A stretch of 39,924 nt of DNA from Clostridia bacterium (GCA_017504995.1 JAFVQC010000050.1:1-39924); one strand, 5' to 3'. Positions 7,274 through 16,961 are shown, numbered from the stretch's first letter. Notes: generated by a model from the letters alone, not told the origin. Program-made: numbers and translations.

Positions 7274-8260
7274 TCAAGCGCGGAGGAGAGACAACAGAAG
7301 CGCGCAAAGCAGTCCTTGAAAAAGCTTTGCGAAAAGATAGGGACGGAAGGAAACGGGGCGATCCTCGCAAAGCCCGATCATCTGAAAGCAGACGGACAGT
7401 CCCGAAAAGCCAACGGCAAAGGCAGCGATGGATTCCCCAAGGGGAGAGGGACAGGCGGCGGCGCGGGAGACCCCTGCCGTCATCTCAAAGAAGGACACGA
7501 GCAGCGCACCCAGTGTTTGGGGCAAGGCAAGCCCCTCCACCAGATGCTCCAGCGTGCCCAAGAAAGCCGAAAAAAACACGACGAAGGCGCAGATGCGTAG
7601 CATGGCGAGGGCAGACGAGCCGACCGCGTCGGTAAAGACCGATATCCCGTTTGGACGGCTTGCATTGGTATGGGAGGAGGGTGAGGGCTTGGCGGCGCGC
7701 TTTCGCACGCCCATCAGGTGACTGCCCACGATTCCCGTGAGGGCAGCCGAGAGCAGGGTGACGCAATACAGAAGAAGCCCCAGCGAACGGTCGCCGAACA
7801 GAGAGATCCCTACCGCGTTTACAAGAAAGGCGGAGCTTGGCGTATTGCAAAAGCTCAAAAGAAAGGAAAGCTCTTTTTCGTCGATCCGTCCGCTGTCATA
7901 GAGGAACAGGGCGCATCGCGTACCCACGGGAAAGCCGCAAAAGAAGCCGAGGAGTATGGCGCACCCGCCGTCGCCGCTGATGCCGAACAGCCATCGGAAG
8001 GGCTTCGCCAGGAGCCGTCCTACGACGTTTGCCGCCCCGCTTGCCACGATCAGCTCCGAAAGGATCATAAAAGGGAAAAGCGAGGGGATCACGGTGGTAA
8101 CGCAAAGGGAAAGACCGCGTGCCATCTGACGAATGGCGATCTCGGAGTTTCTCAGGATCAACGTAAGGGAAAAAACGCTCACCGCGGCAAAGGCAAGCTG
8201 TCCCGCGCTATAATGGGGGCGAGAAGGGATTTTGGGAGATTTCTCTCTCAGATCGGTCAT
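7274..8260 (-). CDS. ylbJ: Sporulation integral membrane protein YlbJ
   Basis: 328 residues with about eight hydrophobic helices, related to the nucleoside-recognition (Gate) membrane family. The early GLSLC.T.VIPSLFPF segment and the internal GF.CGFPVGTR and FCNTPSSAFL motifs are characteristic of YlbJ, which in Bacillus is a mother-cell protein needed for heat-resistant spores. The ATG at 8260 has a GGAGGG site about 7 nt upstream. It diverges from the yqfC-yqfD sporulation genes. The transported substrate, if any, is unknown. Confidence 0.85.
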   Translation of the reverse strand: MTDLREKSPKIPSRPHYSAGQLAFAAVSVFSLTLILRNSEIAIRQMARGLSLCVTTVIPSLFPFMILSELIVASGAANVVGRLLAKPFRWLFGISGDGGCAILLGFFCGFPVGTRCALFLYDSGRIDEKELSFLLSFCNTPSSAFLVNAVGISLFGDRSLGLLLYCVTLLSAALTGIVGSHLMGVRKRAAKPSPSSHTNASRPNGISVFTDAVGSSALAMLRICAFVVFFSAFLGTLEHLVEGLALPQTLGALLVSFFEMTAGVSRAAACPSPLGESIAAFAVGFSGLSVCFQMIGLCEDRPVSFRPYLFAKLFQGLLCALLLSLLRA

Positions 8261-8370
8261 GGGAGAACCCTCCGTATCATAAAATAAAGGTAAAAGAAAT
8301 GCTTTCTTTTCTGATTCTATTTCTACTTCAATACGGACGAAAATATGCGAAGGGCGTGACGGAGGGTAAC

Positions 8371-8676
8371 GTGAGTAAAAAAAGAAGAGCTGAGATACGG
8401 AGTGGTGAGCGTGCGGGACTGCGTGAAAAGATGGTCAAGGGGCTCGATCTGCCCCCCGATCTTTTAGGCGGAGGTCGGATCGAGCTTCGGGGCAGGAATG
8501 AGCTGACGGTGCAGGGAGGGGGAAAGATTCTGCTGTATACCCCCGAGGAGATTCGTATCGGCTTTGAGGGCGGCTATCTGTCTGTATGTGGCAAACGACT
8601 TGTCTGTATCTCTTATTATGCGGGGGCGGTTGGGATAGAAGGCTATATTTGCGGGCTTTCTTTTGAGGAGATGTGA
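8371..8676 (+). CDS. yqfC: Sporulation protein YqfC (YabP/YqfC family)
   Basis: 101 residues from a GTG start at 8371 with GGAGG at 8361-8365. The frame is open to an earlier start, but that adds an unrelated hydrophobic N-terminus without a clear ribosome binding site. The short beta-rich sequence has the family pattern LDLPPDLL...I.L.GRNELTV......IL.YTPEEIRI...GGYL.V.GK.L. In Bacillus, YqfC is a sigma-E-dependent sporulation protein of unknown biochemistry made together with YqfD. The end of this gene overlaps the ribosome binding site of yqfD. Confidence 0.82.
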   Translation: MSKKRRAEIRSGERAGLREKMVKGLDLPPDLLGGGRIELRGRNELTVQGGGKILLYTPEEIRIGFEGGYLSVCGKRLVCISYYAGAVGIEGYICGLSFEEM

Positions 8677-8677
8677 A

Positions 8678-9868
8678 ATGAGGAGACCCTTTCTTTTTTT
8701 ATTTGGATATGAGAGATTGCGGACGAGAGCCGAATACGCGGGCGAGATTTTGGAGCTTTGCCGTCAGCGAGGATACGTGTATCGGGACAGCTTTTTTTCG
8801 GAGGGAAATTTTTTTCTGGATTGCTCTCCCGTTACCGCCAAAAAGCTCCGCGCCCTTTGCGCGGAGAGAGGGCTTCCGCTTTTGTCGGAGCGAGCCTTCG
8901 GAATTCCCGCCCTTCTTCATCGCTATCGGCAAAGGGTTGGTATAGCGGTGGGACTTCTTTTGTTCGCGGCGATCCTGTTTTTCTCGGGGCGTGTGGTATG
9001 GAGTATTCGGGTGGAAGGCAACCGAGCCGTTTCCGACGAGGAGGTATTAGAGGAGCTTCGGCGTTGCGGCATGACGGTGGGAGCGCCCATCGGCAAGCTG
9101 GATACGGGGGTCATCGAGAATCGGGTGCTGATCCTGTCGGATGAGATCTCGTGGATCAGCATCAATATGATCGGAACGGTGGCGGAGGTAGAGATTCGGG
9201 AGGTGGAGGAGATCCCCGAGCAAGAGGAAGAGCTTCTCGCCGCCAATTTGGTGGCGGCTCGGTCGGGGAAGATCGAATATCTGGAGGACACGAGAGGAAA
9301 CGTTGCCGTAGAGATCGGCGACGTGGTAGAGGAAGGCGACCTTCTGGTGGGGGGCTTGTACGACAATCCCAATGGCGGGAACTATCGGTATACCTGCGCC
9401 AAAGGAAAGGTATTTGCCAGAACCGAGAGAGACTTTACGGTGGAAATTCCCTATCTTTATGAGAAAAAGACCTATACGGGAGAGGTGATCGTTGAAAAAT
9501 ATTTGATTTTCTTTGAAAAAGAAGTAAAATTTTTCGGAAATACTGGAAATTCCCCCATGACTTGTGATACAATAGATACGGTAGAATATATCGAGCTTGC
9601 GGGAGGGGTCACGCTTCCCGTGGGAATCCGCACGGTACGGCATATGGAATATCGGGTCGAGACGGCGTCTCGGAACGAGGAGGACGCCGTAGAGCTGGCG
9701 CAATATCGGCTTCGGTGTCTGATGGAGAGTGAGGTGTCGGAGGGCATGCTCGTCAGCAAGCGTATGACCGCGTCGCTGACAGAGGAGGCGTACGTGCTTC
9801 GTTGCCGCGCGGAGTATATTGAGAATATTGCAAAGACGAGAGAGATCGAGATTGAGGGGATCTCATAG
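8678..9868 (+). CDS. yqfD: Sporulation protein YqfD (stage IV)
   Basis: 396 residues, close to the Bacillus protein in length. A soluble N-terminal part (1-85) is followed by one membrane helix (about 87-105). A long extracytoplasmic region follows, with VEGNRAVSDEEVLEELR (a POTRA-like element as in FtsQ/DivIB) and a later Glu-rich part. A TTG codon lies 15 bp upstream in frame, but the ATG at 8678 is preferred because AGGAG sits 7 nt before it. It directly follows yqfC and precedes phoH, the conserved order in spore formers. It is required in sporulation after engulfment, by an unknown mechanism. Confidence 0.87.
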   Translation: MRRPFLFLFGYERLRTRAEYAGEILELCRQRGYVYRDSFFSEGNFFLDCSPVTAKKLRALCAERGLPLLSERAFGIPALLHRYRQRVGIAVGLLLFAAILFFSGRVVWSIRVEGNRAVSDEEVLEELRRCGMTVGAPIGKLDTGVIENRVLILSDEISWISINMIGTVAEVEIREVEEIPEQEEELLAANLVAARSGKIEYLEDTRGNVAVEIGDVVEEGDLLVGGLYDNPNGGNYRYTCAKGKVFARTERDFTVEIPYLYEKKTYTGEVIVEKYLIFFEKEVKFFGNTGNSPMTCDTIDTVEYIELAGGVTLPVGIRTVRHMEYRVETASRNEEDAVELAQYRLRCLMESEVSEGMLVSKRMTASLTEEAYVLRCRAEYIENIAKTREIEIEGIS

Positions 9869-9898
9869 AACGGAAAAAGAAAACAAAAAGAGGAAGGT

Positions 9899-10939
9899 AT
9901 GGAACAAAGAACGGTAAAAATGGAGTGCGCCGAGCTGACGGCGAGATTGTTCGGCAGCTACGACGTGAACGTAAGAATGCTGGAGAAGGCGTTCTCGGTG
10001 ATCATACGAAACCGATCGGGCGAGGAAGGCGACGCGGTGACGGTCAGCGGCGAGGACGGTGAGTCGGTCCGCATGGCGGAACAGGCGGTTCGCTATCTTG
10101 CCGATATGGCAAAATATAACGAGGAGCTCAGCGAGCAGCAGGTCGGCTACGTGATCGATATGCTTCTCGCGGGAAAGGAAGAGGAGCTGTCGGGGCTGGA
10201 GAGGGATTGTATCTGCATCACTACCCGCGGAAAGCCCATCAAGGCAAAGACGGTGGGGCAGAAGCGGTACGTGGAAGCGATCACGAAAAATACCGTGGTG
10301 TTCGGCATCGGTCCCGCGGGAACGGGAAAGACCTTTCTTGCGGTGGCGATGGCGGTCAAGGCGCTCAGGGAAAAGCAGGTCAGCCGTATCATTCTCACCC
10401 GTCCCGCCATTGAGGCGGGAGAAAAGCTCGGCTTCCTTCCCGGGGATCTGCAAAGCAAGATCGACCCCTATCTGCGCCCCTTATACGACGCTCTGTTCGA
10501 GTTGCTCGGCGCGGAGAATTATCAGCGTCAGCTGGAAAAGGGCATCATTGAGATCGCGCCGCTGGCGTATATGAGAGGGCGAACGCTGGACGATAGCTTT
10601 ATTATTCTGGACGAGGCGCAGAACGCAACCCCCGAGCAGATGAAGATGTTTCTGACCCGTCTTGGCGCGGGAGCAAAGGCGGTGGTGACGGGAGATTTGA
10701 CTCAGACCGACCTGCCCGATCGCCAAAAGAGTGGTCTTGCGGTGGCGGTGAAGGTGCTGGACGGCGTAGAGGATATTGCCGTGCACGCCTTCAGCGACCG
10801 CGACGTGGTACGGCATAAGCTGGTTCAGCGGATCATTCGCGCATATGAAAAATACGAAAAGAGCGAATACGAGAAGCAAGAAAAGAAAAAGCAGTACCGT
10901 GCCCAGCGAAAAAACGAGACGGAGGGGGACAAGCGATGA
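9899..10939 (+). CDS. phoH: PhoH-family ATPase (YbeZ type)
   Basis: 346 residues. The N-terminal about 70 residues are a small KH-like region. The RecA-like PhoH domain has Walker A GPAGTGKT (138-145) and Walker B FIILDEAQNAT (about 234-244), with TGDLTQTDLP as a following sensor segment. PhoH/YbeZ is an ATPase or helicase-like factor that acts with the endoribonuclease YbeY in RNA maturation. The 4-bp overlap with ybeY fits that partnership. The C-terminus is a Lys/Glu-rich charged tail. Confidence 0.92.
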   Translation: MEQRTVKMECAELTARLFGSYDVNVRMLEKAFSVIIRNRSGEEGDAVTVSGEDGESVRMAEQAVRYLADMAKYNEELSEQQVGYVIDMLLAGKEEELSGLERDCICITTRGKPIKAKTVGQKRYVEAITKNTVVFGIGPAGTGKTFLAVAMAVKALREKQVSRIILTRPAIEAGEKLGFLPGDLQSKIDPYLRPLYDALFELLGAENYQRQLEKGIIEIAPLAYMRGRTLDDSFIILDEAQNATPEQMKMFLTRLGAGAKAVVTGDLTQTDLPDRQKSGLAVAVKVLDGVEDIAVHAFSDRDVVRHKLVQRIIRAYEKYEKSEYEKQEKKKQYRAQRKNETEGDKR

Positions 10940-11421
10940 AGGACGGCGTAATGATCTATTTTGCCACGGAACAGAACGCTTTGCCCGTGACCTATCGCCT
11001 GAAACGACTGATCCGCGAGAGTGTTTTGGCAACTCTTGCCTATGAAAATTTTCGGGATCCTTGCGCGGTGTCGGTGACCTTTACCGATAACGAGGGCATT
11101 CGGGATCTGAACCGTCAATACCGAAACATGGACAAGCCCACCGACGTGCTTTCCTTTCCCTTGATCGACTTTGCGGGGGGAGACGAGCCGCCCGTGGACG
11201 AGCCGCAGGCTATGCTGGGGGATATCGTACTGTCCTTGGAGCAGGCGGCGGCGCAGGCGGAGGAATTCGGGCATAGCTTTGAGCGAGAGGCGGCGTTCCT
11301 TACCGTCCATTCCATGCTGCATCTGTTGGGTTACGACCACGTCAACGGCGAGGAAGAGGACAGAGAAATGAGACGGCGACAGAGAGAGATCCTCGAGGGA
11401 ATGGGTCTGTCGGTCCGATAA
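10936..11421 (+). CDS. ybeY: Endoribonuclease YbeY
   Basis: 161 residues. The UPF0054 zinc-hydrolase signature HSMLHLLGYDH (about 125-135) gives the three His ligands of the catalytic metal. YbeY trims and quality-controls rRNA, including 16S 3'-end maturation. The first ATG overlaps the phoH stop by 4 bp, and it is followed after 27 bp by era, another 16S/30S assembly factor. The gene set is therefore functionally coherent. Confidence 0.93.
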   Translation: MKDGVMIYFATEQNALPVTYRLKRLIRESVLATLAYENFRDPCAVSVTFTDNEGIRDLNRQYRNMDKPTDVLSFPLIDFAGGDEPPVDEPQAMLGDIVLSLEQAAAQAEEFGHSFEREAAFLTVHSMLHLLGYDHVNGEEEDREMRRRQREILEGMGLSVR

Positions 11422-11448
11422 GATAGAAAAAGAAAAGGATATAATGAA

Positions 11449-12336
11449 ATGAAAAAAACAGGATTTATCGCAATCGTGGGTCGCCCCAACGTGGGCAAGT
11501 CCACGCTGCTCAACGCCATTCTCGGTGAGAAGGTGGCAATCGTTTCCTCCAAGCCCCAAACCACGAGAAACCGTATTACGGGAATCTTTACCCGAGGAGA
11601 GGAGCAGTTCGTATTTCTGGATACCCCCGGTATGCACCGTCCCAAGAACAGTTTGGGGGAATATATGGTCAAGGAGGCGGATTCCTCCATGCGGGAGGCA
11701 GACGCGGTGGTTCTTGTGATCGATACGGGGAAGGAGATCTCCGAGGTGGAGGAAAACGTCATCGCGTACCTCAAAAAGAGTGGAATCCCAGCCGTGCTGG
11801 CGCTGAATAAGATCGATCAGTACCGCCGTGAGGAGCTGGCAGAGGCAATCAGCAAGTATGCGGAGAAGCACGACTTTGCCGCCTTCGTACCGATCAGCGC
11901 CCGAAGCGGGAAAAACGTCGGGGAGCTGCTCGACGAGTGTGCCCATTTTCTGGAGGAATCCCAATGGTTTTTCCCCGAGGATATGATCACCGATCAGCCC
12001 GAGAGACAGATCGCGGCGGAGATCATTCGGGAGAAGATTCTGCGGACGCTCAATAAGGAAGTGCCCCACGGAACGGCAGTGGTGATCGAGGAGTTCAAGG
12101 ACGAGGGCTCTTTGGTTCGTATCCGCGCCGAGATCTTTTGCGAAAAGACGTCTCATAAAGGAATTATCGTGGGAAAGAACGGCGCGTCGCTGAAGCTGAT
12201 CGGCACGTACGCCCGTGAGGATCTGGAAAAAATGCTTGGCGTAAAGGTGTATCTGAATCTTTGGGTCAAGGTCAAGGAAAACTGGAGAGAAAGCGCCCGA
12301 ACCGTAGGCAACTTCGGCTATCGGGACGAGAATTGA
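11449..12336 (+). CDS. era: GTPase Era
   Basis: 295 residues, standard length. GTPase motifs are G1 GRPNVGKS (11-18), G3 DTPG (about 63-66) and G4 NKID (about 121-124), with a SAR G5. The C-terminal KH domain (about 200-285) carries the GIIVGKNGASLK RNA-binding loop. Era binds the 3' end of 16S rRNA and licenses small-subunit assembly. It lies between ybeY and recO, the common Firmicute order; the dgkA and cdd genes often found there are absent. Confidence 0.96.
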   Translation: MKKTGFIAIVGRPNVGKSTLLNAILGEKVAIVSSKPQTTRNRITGIFTRGEEQFVFLDTPGMHRPKNSLGEYMVKEADSSMREADAVVLVIDTGKEISEVEENVIAYLKKSGIPAVLALNKIDQYRREELAEAISKYAEKHDFAAFVPISARSGKNVGELLDECAHFLEESQWFFPEDMITDQPERQIAAEIIREKILRTLNKEVPHGTAVVIEEFKDEGSLVRIRAEIFCEKTSHKGIIVGKNGASLKLIGTYAREDLEKMLGVKVYLNLWVKVKENWRESARTVGNFGYRDEN

Positions 12337-12372
12337 GCTACCCCGATCCCAAAAAGAGCAACGGAGAACACT

Positions 12373-13170
12373 ATGAAAAAAGCAGTAGACGGGCTGATCC
12401 TGCGGGAGCTGCCCATCGGGGAGAACGATAAGCTTCTGACCGTGCTGACGGCGAAGGAAGGGAAGCTTCTTCTGACGGCAAAGGGGGCGCGGTCGATGCG
12501 CAGTAAGGTCATGCCGATCTGCCGTCTGTTTACTTACGCGAATCTGGAATATTATGAAAAGAACGATCGCCGATGGCTGTCGGGCGGATCGGTCAACGAC
12601 AGCTTTTTCGGGCTGAATTCCGATATCGAAGGCTTTGCTCTTGCCGCGTATATCTTGCAGGTGGCGGACGAGATCACGGGGGAGGGCGTGGAAGCGGAGG
12701 ATATTCTTCGTACCACGCTGAATACCCTGTATTGTATTGAGAAGAAGCAAAAGCCGAACGCGCAGATCAAGGCGGTATACGAGCTGTTTGCCGCCGTTGC
12801 TTCGGGCTTTGCTCCCGATCTTGACGGCTGCGCCGATTGCGGCTGTCGGGAGAGCGAGACGCTTTGGCTGGACGTGATGAACGGCTGTCTGATCTGCTCG
12901 GACTGCCTTGCCAAACGGACGGGCAATCTTCCCCTACCCGAGGAGGACGCCTATCGGGCAAGAAACATCTTGTTGCCGCTGGACGCTTCCGCGGCGGCAT
13001 CCTTGCGATACGTGTGCCAAGCGCCTCTCTCACGGCTTTTTGCCTTTTCTCTTGCCAAGGGGGAGAGTATGACTCAGTTTTGCCGCGCGGCGGAGACCTA
13101 TTTGCTCAACCATCTGGAGCGCGGCTTTGATACCTTGGCGTTTTATCAATCGGTGAAGGAGACGAAATGA
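12373..13170 (+). CDS. recO: DNA repair protein RecO
   Basis: 265 residues. The N-terminal OB-fold (about 1-80) begins with the typical V.GLILRE.P.GE.D.LLT.LT. The helical C-terminal domain holds a zinc site with CADCGC (153-158) and CLICSDC (172-178). RecO loads RecA at gaps with RecR and anneals single strands. The stop overlaps the mutS2 start by 4 bp. Length is normal. Confidence 0.93.
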   Translation: MKKAVDGLILRELPIGENDKLLTVLTAKEGKLLLTAKGARSMRSKVMPICRLFTYANLEYYEKNDRRWLSGGSVNDSFFGLNSDIEGFALAAYILQVADEITGEGVEAEDILRTTLNTLYCIEKKQKPNAQIKAVYELFAAVASGFAPDLDGCADCGCRESETLWLDVMNGCLICSDCLAKRTGNLPLPEEDAYRARNILLPLDASAAASLRYVCQAPLSRLFAFSLAKGESMTQFCRAAETYLLNHLERGFDTLAFYQSVKETK

Positions 13171-15551
13171 ATATTACGGAAAAAACTCTGATTACCTTGG
13201 AATTTGATAAGATCCGCGGCATGCTTGCCGATGCTTGTCCTACGTCAGGCGCGGCGGAGCTTTCGAGGATGCTTGCGCCCGTGGAGCACGCCGATCTCGT
13301 CCGTCGCAGACAGACGAGAACCACCGATGCCCGTCGCTTGTCCGATGCCAAGGGAATGCCCTCCTTCGGCAGTGTGCCCGAGGTGGGGGATCTGTGCGCG
13401 CGCGCGCTGAAGGGAGCGATTCTTACGCCCCGTGAGCTGTTGGACGGCGCGGCGGTGCTTCGCTCCTCCCGCCAGCTTCTGGAGTACAGCCGATCCAATC
13501 GTCCGTTTCCTACGGTGCTGGACGAGGTCTTTGAGAGACTGTTGCCCAACCGCCGACTGGAGGATCGGATCACGCGGTCGATCCTTTCCGAGGAGCTGAT
13601 CGCGGACGAGGCAAGCCCCGCCCTTGCGGATATTCGGCGCAAGATCCGCGCCGCGGGTATCCGCGTGAAGGACACGTTGGCAAAATACGTGGGGGGAAGC
13701 TATTCCAAATATTTGCAGGAAAACATCGTGACCCAGCGAAACGGACGGTACGTCGTTCCCGTCAAGGCGGAGTGTCGAGGCGAGATCAAGGGTCTTATTC
13801 ACGATACGTCCTCGTCGGGGGCAACGATCTTCGTTGAACCCATGGCGGTGGTAGACGCCAATAACGAGCTGAGAATGTTGGAATCCAAGGAAGCTCACGA
13901 GATCGAACGGATTCTCGCCGAGCTGTCGGGAGAGATCGCCGACGTTGCCCACGAGCTGACCTTGAATTACCGCAATATCACCGAGCTGGCGTTTGCCTTC
14001 GGTTGCGCCGAGCTGTCCCGTCGGATGGACGGCGTAGAGCCGATCATTACCGAGGAGAGGGTTTGCCGTCTCCATCGGGCAAGACACCCTTTGATCGATA
14101 AAAGGAGCGTCGTTCCCATCAGCCTGACGCTTGGCGGAGAATACGACACGCTGATCATTACGGGACCCAATACGGGTGGTAAGACCGTGGCGCTCAAGAC
14201 CCTCGGACTCTTTGCCGCCATGGCGCAGTCGGGGCTGCATCTGCCCGCGGATGAGGGGACGGCGCTTTGCGTGTTTGAAAAGATCCTTGTGGATCTGGGA
14301 GACGAGCAGAGCATCGAGCAGTCCTTGTCTACCTTCTCCTCACACATGGTTACCATCGTTTCCATCGTGCAGGAACGAAACGACCGTTCCTTGGTGCTCT
14401 TTGACGAGCTTGGCTCGGGAACAGATCCCGTGGAGGGCGCGGCTCTTGCGGTGGCGGTGATCGAGGATACCAGATCGGCAGGCGCGCTGTGCGCCGCCAC
14501 CACCCACTATACCGAGCTGAAAACCTACGCGCTGGATACCGAGGGTGTCTGTAACGCATCTTGCGAGTTTGACGTGGAGACCCTTCGTCCGACCTACCGT
14601 CTGATCGTGGGGACTCCGGGAAAATCCAACGCCTTTGCCATTTCCGAAAAGCTCGGCTTGCCCAAATCGCTCATCGCGCGGGCGAAGGCTTCTATCGGAC
14701 GGGAGAATCAGCGGCTGGATCATATTCTCGGCGAGCTGGAGACTGCCCGTCAGGAGGCAGAGAAGCAAAGTGCTGAGGCGGAACGGTTGCGAAAGGAATA
14801 CGAGACCTATCGTGCCGAGGCGGAAAAAACCATTGCCGAGCGACTTGCGGCATCGGAGAAGGAACTGGAAAATGCCCGTAAAAAGGCGCAAAATATGGTG
14901 GAGAGCGCCAAGGCGTCCTCCGAGTTTATCATGGAACAGATGGACAAGCTCAGACGGCAAAAGGAGTCCGAGCGCTTAGGCGAGGAATTGGCGAAGGCGA
15001 GACGGGAGATCCGAGAGCATCTTCGAACCCACGGAGATTCCTTTGACCCCGTGATCGTTCGGAAGGACGAGAATTACGTGCTTCCCCGAAAGCTCCGACG
15101 CGGTGACGAGGTGCTTATCGTCAGCCTCGGCAAAAAAGCCGTTCTCACCGAGGACCCCGACCGTTCGGGAAAGGTGACCGTACAGGCGGGAATCATCAAG
15201 ACCAAGGTAGCCATCAGCGATCTGCGCCTTGTGGAAGAAGAGGTCGGCGTGGGGAAGGGCGCGGCGAAAAAGAAAGCAAGCGAGTACCGTGTCAGCGTCA
15301 GTCGGGATTTCCGAGACGAGATCCATCTGCGAGGCATGACGGGCGACGAGGCGTGGAGCGCGGTGGATAAGTATTTTGACGAGGCGCAACTGGCGGGCTT
15401 TCATACCGTCCGTTTGGTTCACGGCAAGGGAACGGGCGCCCTGAAAAACGCGCTGTGGAAATACTTGAGGACCGACCCACGGGTTGCCGCCTTCCGCATC
15501 GGACAGTTCGGTGAGGGTGACGGGGGCGTGACGGTGGTGGAACTGAAATGA
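13167..15551 (+). CDS. mutS2: Endonuclease MutS2
   Basis: 794 residues. The order is a lever/clamp core, the MutS ATPase with Walker A GPNTGGKT (about 333-340) and Walker B LVLFDELGSGTDP, a long coiled-coil (about 510-620), a KOW-like linker, and a C-terminal Smr nuclease domain with EIHLRGM and HGKGTGAL (about 710-794). MutS2 suppresses recombination and/or rescues collided ribosomes in Firmicutes; it is not the mismatch-repair MutS. It is translationally coupled to recO by a 4-bp overlap and is the last gene of the yqfC-mutS2 run. Confidence 0.95.
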   Translation: MNITEKTLITLEFDKIRGMLADACPTSGAAELSRMLAPVEHADLVRRRQTRTTDARRLSDAKGMPSFGSVPEVGDLCARALKGAILTPRELLDGAAVLRSSRQLLEYSRSNRPFPTVLDEVFERLLPNRRLEDRITRSILSEELIADEASPALADIRRKIRAAGIRVKDTLAKYVGGSYSKYLQENIVTQRNGRYVVPVKAECRGEIKGLIHDTSSSGATIFVEPMAVVDANNELRMLESKEAHEIERILAELSGEIADVAHELTLNYRNITELAFAFGCAELSRRMDGVEPIITEERVCRLHRARHPLIDKRSVVPISLTLGGEYDTLIITGPNTGGKTVALKTLGLFAAMAQSGLHLPADEGTALCVFEKILVDLGDEQSIEQSLSTFSSHMVTIVSIVQERNDRSLVLFDELGSGTDPVEGAALAVAVIEDTRSAGALCAATTHYTELKTYALDTEGVCNASCEFDVETLRPTYRLIVGTPGKSNAFAISEKLGLPKSLIARAKASIGRENQRLDHILGELETARQEAEKQSAEAERLRKEYETYRAEAEKTIAERLAASEKELENARKKAQNMVESAKASSEFIMEQMDKLRRQKESERLGEELAKARREIREHLRTHGDSFDPVIVRKDENYVLPRKLRRGDEVLIVSLGKKAVLTEDPDRSGKVTVQAGIIKTKVAISDLRLVEEEVGVGKGAAKKKASEYRVSVSRDFRDEIHLRGMTGDEAWSAVDKYFDEAQLAGFHTVRLVHGKGTGALKNALWKYLRTDPRVAAFRIGQFGEGDGGVTVVELK

Positions 15552-15654
15552 CCGAGTCTGCCGCGCGTTTTCGACAAGAAAAAAGCCAAAACGCCCGAAG
15601 GACTGATGGAAAGTCATATTTCGAGGAAATTTTCGGAAAAATTTTTAAAACCGC

Positions 15655-15683
15655 TTGTTTGAATGAATTTTTTATGCTATAAT
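15655..15683 (+). promoter_or_regulatory. Promoter of ribose-phosphate pyrophosphokinase gene
   Basis: TTGTTT (15655-15660), a 17-bp spacer, then TATAAT (15678-15683). TGC directly precedes the -10, making it an extended -10 promoter. It lies about 50 bp before the gene, in the only sizeable gap after mutS2. Confidence 0.8.
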
Positions 15684-15735
15684 ATAAGCGGTTGAGATTG
15701 TCTAACTGAAAAAATATAACAGTCGGAGGAGATTT

Positions 15736-16884
15736 ATGAAGGAAGCACAGTATGGAGAGCTTAGCGTCATCGGTATGAAAGGCTGTGAGGAGTTTGCCGC
15801 GCAGGTGGATTACTACCTGAAGGAATGGCGCCGTCACGGCGGAGAGGATTCCTTCCTCGTGTCGGCAGATTGCCCCCGTTTTGGAACGGGAGAGGCGAAG
15901 GCGCTGTTGCATCATTCCTTGCGCGGACACGACGTTTACATTATTTGCGATACCTTTAATTACGGTGTCAAGTACAAGATGTACGGACAAGAGGTTCCCA
16001 TGAGCCCCGACGATCATTATGCGGATCTGAAGCGTATCATTGCTTCCATCGGCGGTAAGGCAAGACGGGTCACGGTGATTATGCCCATGCTTTACGAGGG
16101 CAGACAGCATAAGAGATCGGGCAGAGAATCCTTGGATTGCGCCATGATGCTGCAGGAGCTGGTCAGCATGGGTGTTTCCAACATTATTACCTTTGACGCG
16201 CACGACCCCAGAGTGCAAAACGCGATCCCGCTTTCGGGCTTCGACGACGTAAAGCCTACCTACCAGATGATCAAGGCGTTGGTCAAGAACGTGCCCGACG
16301 TGGTGCTGGATAAGGACGAGCTGATGATCATTTCTCCCGACGAGGGCGCAATGAGCAGATGTATGTATTTCTCCTCCGTGCTTGGTATCGATATCGGTAT
16401 GTTCTACAAGCGCCGTAACTACTCCATCGTGGTCAACGGCAGAAACCCCATCGAGGCGCACGAGTATCTCGGCAAGGATCTGACGGGGAAGGACGTGATC
16501 ATCGTAGACGACATGATCTCCTCGGGCGAATCCCTCATTGACGTGGCGTTGCAGCTGAAGGAAAAGGGCGCGAAGAGAATTTTCGCCTTTACTACCTTCG
16601 GACTGTTTACCGACGGCTTGGAAAAGTTCGACAAGGCTTGCGCGGACGGGATCATCAACAAGGTGTTTACCACCAATCTGGTATACCGCCGTCCCGATCT
16701 GTATACGAGAGACTGGTACGTAGAGGTCAATATGTGCAAGTACGTCGCTTATATTATCGATACGCTGAACCATGACGAGACCATCAGCGAGCTGCTGAAT
16801 CCCGTCAAGAGAATTCACAACTTGGTGGAGAAGCACAAGAAGCTGCAAAATTCCCAGATCAAGATGTCCTTTGATAACGAATAA
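15736..16884 (+). CDS. prs: Ribose-phosphate pyrophosphokinase
   Basis: 382 residues. It makes PRPP from ribose-5-phosphate and ATP for nucleotide, His and Trp synthesis. The phosphoribosyltransferase PRPP loop VIIVDDMISSGES (about 255-267), the FDAHDPR.Q segment (about 153) and the YEGRQHKR stretch identify the family. It is longer than the usual about 310-residue enzyme, through extra N- and C-terminal sequence, matching an extended form I recall in Clostridia. A GGAGGA site precedes the ATG by 5 nt. It has its own promoter and terminator. Confidence 0.88.
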   Translation: MKEAQYGELSVIGMKGCEEFAAQVDYYLKEWRRHGGEDSFLVSADCPRFGTGEAKALLHHSLRGHDVYIICDTFNYGVKYKMYGQEVPMSPDDHYADLKRIIASIGGKARRVTVIMPMLYEGRQHKRSGRESLDCAMMLQELVSMGVSNIITFDAHDPRVQNAIPLSGFDDVKPTYQMIKALVKNVPDVVLDKDELMIISPDEGAMSRCMYFSSVLGIDIGMFYKRRNYSIVVNGRNPIEAHEYLGKDLTGKDVIIVDDMISSGESLIDVALQLKEKGAKRIFAFTTFGLFTDGLEKFDKACADGIINKVFTTNLVYRRPDLYTRDWYVEVNMCKYVAYIIDTLNHDETISELLNPVKRIHNLVEKHKKLQNSQIKMSFDNE

Positions 16885-16894
16885 TTTTACACGC

Positions 16895-16932
16895 GAAAGA
16901 CGCATTCCTTGGAGTGCGTCTTTCTTTTTTTG
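16895..16932 (+). terminator. Rho-independent terminator after prs
   Basis: A 10-bp perfect stem (GAAAGACGCA / TGCGTCTTTC) with a short inner loop is followed by a run of seven T. It isolates prs from the exporter genes. Confidence 0.88.
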
Positions 16933-16961
16933 TAGAATATTCAAAGTTAATTTACAAAGAA

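Noticed and set aside
8299-8370. Hydrophobic N-terminal extension of YqfC from an earlier ATG
   Set aside because: There is no ribosome binding site before it, and the GTG at 8371 has GGAGG at good spacing and gives the normal family length.
10825-12750. A 641-codon minus-strand open frame across ybeY, era and recO
   Set aside because: It covers several well-conserved plus-strand genes and has no family-like sequence; a shadow of codon bias.
15552-15654. Possible terminator after mutS2 (GCGTTTT...AAAACGC)
   Set aside because: The stem is weak, the loop long and no T-tract follows on the plus strand.
15298-16944. A 548-codon minus-strand open frame opposite prs and the mutS2 end
   Set aside because: The plus-strand genes have motifs, promoter and terminator; the antisense product has none.
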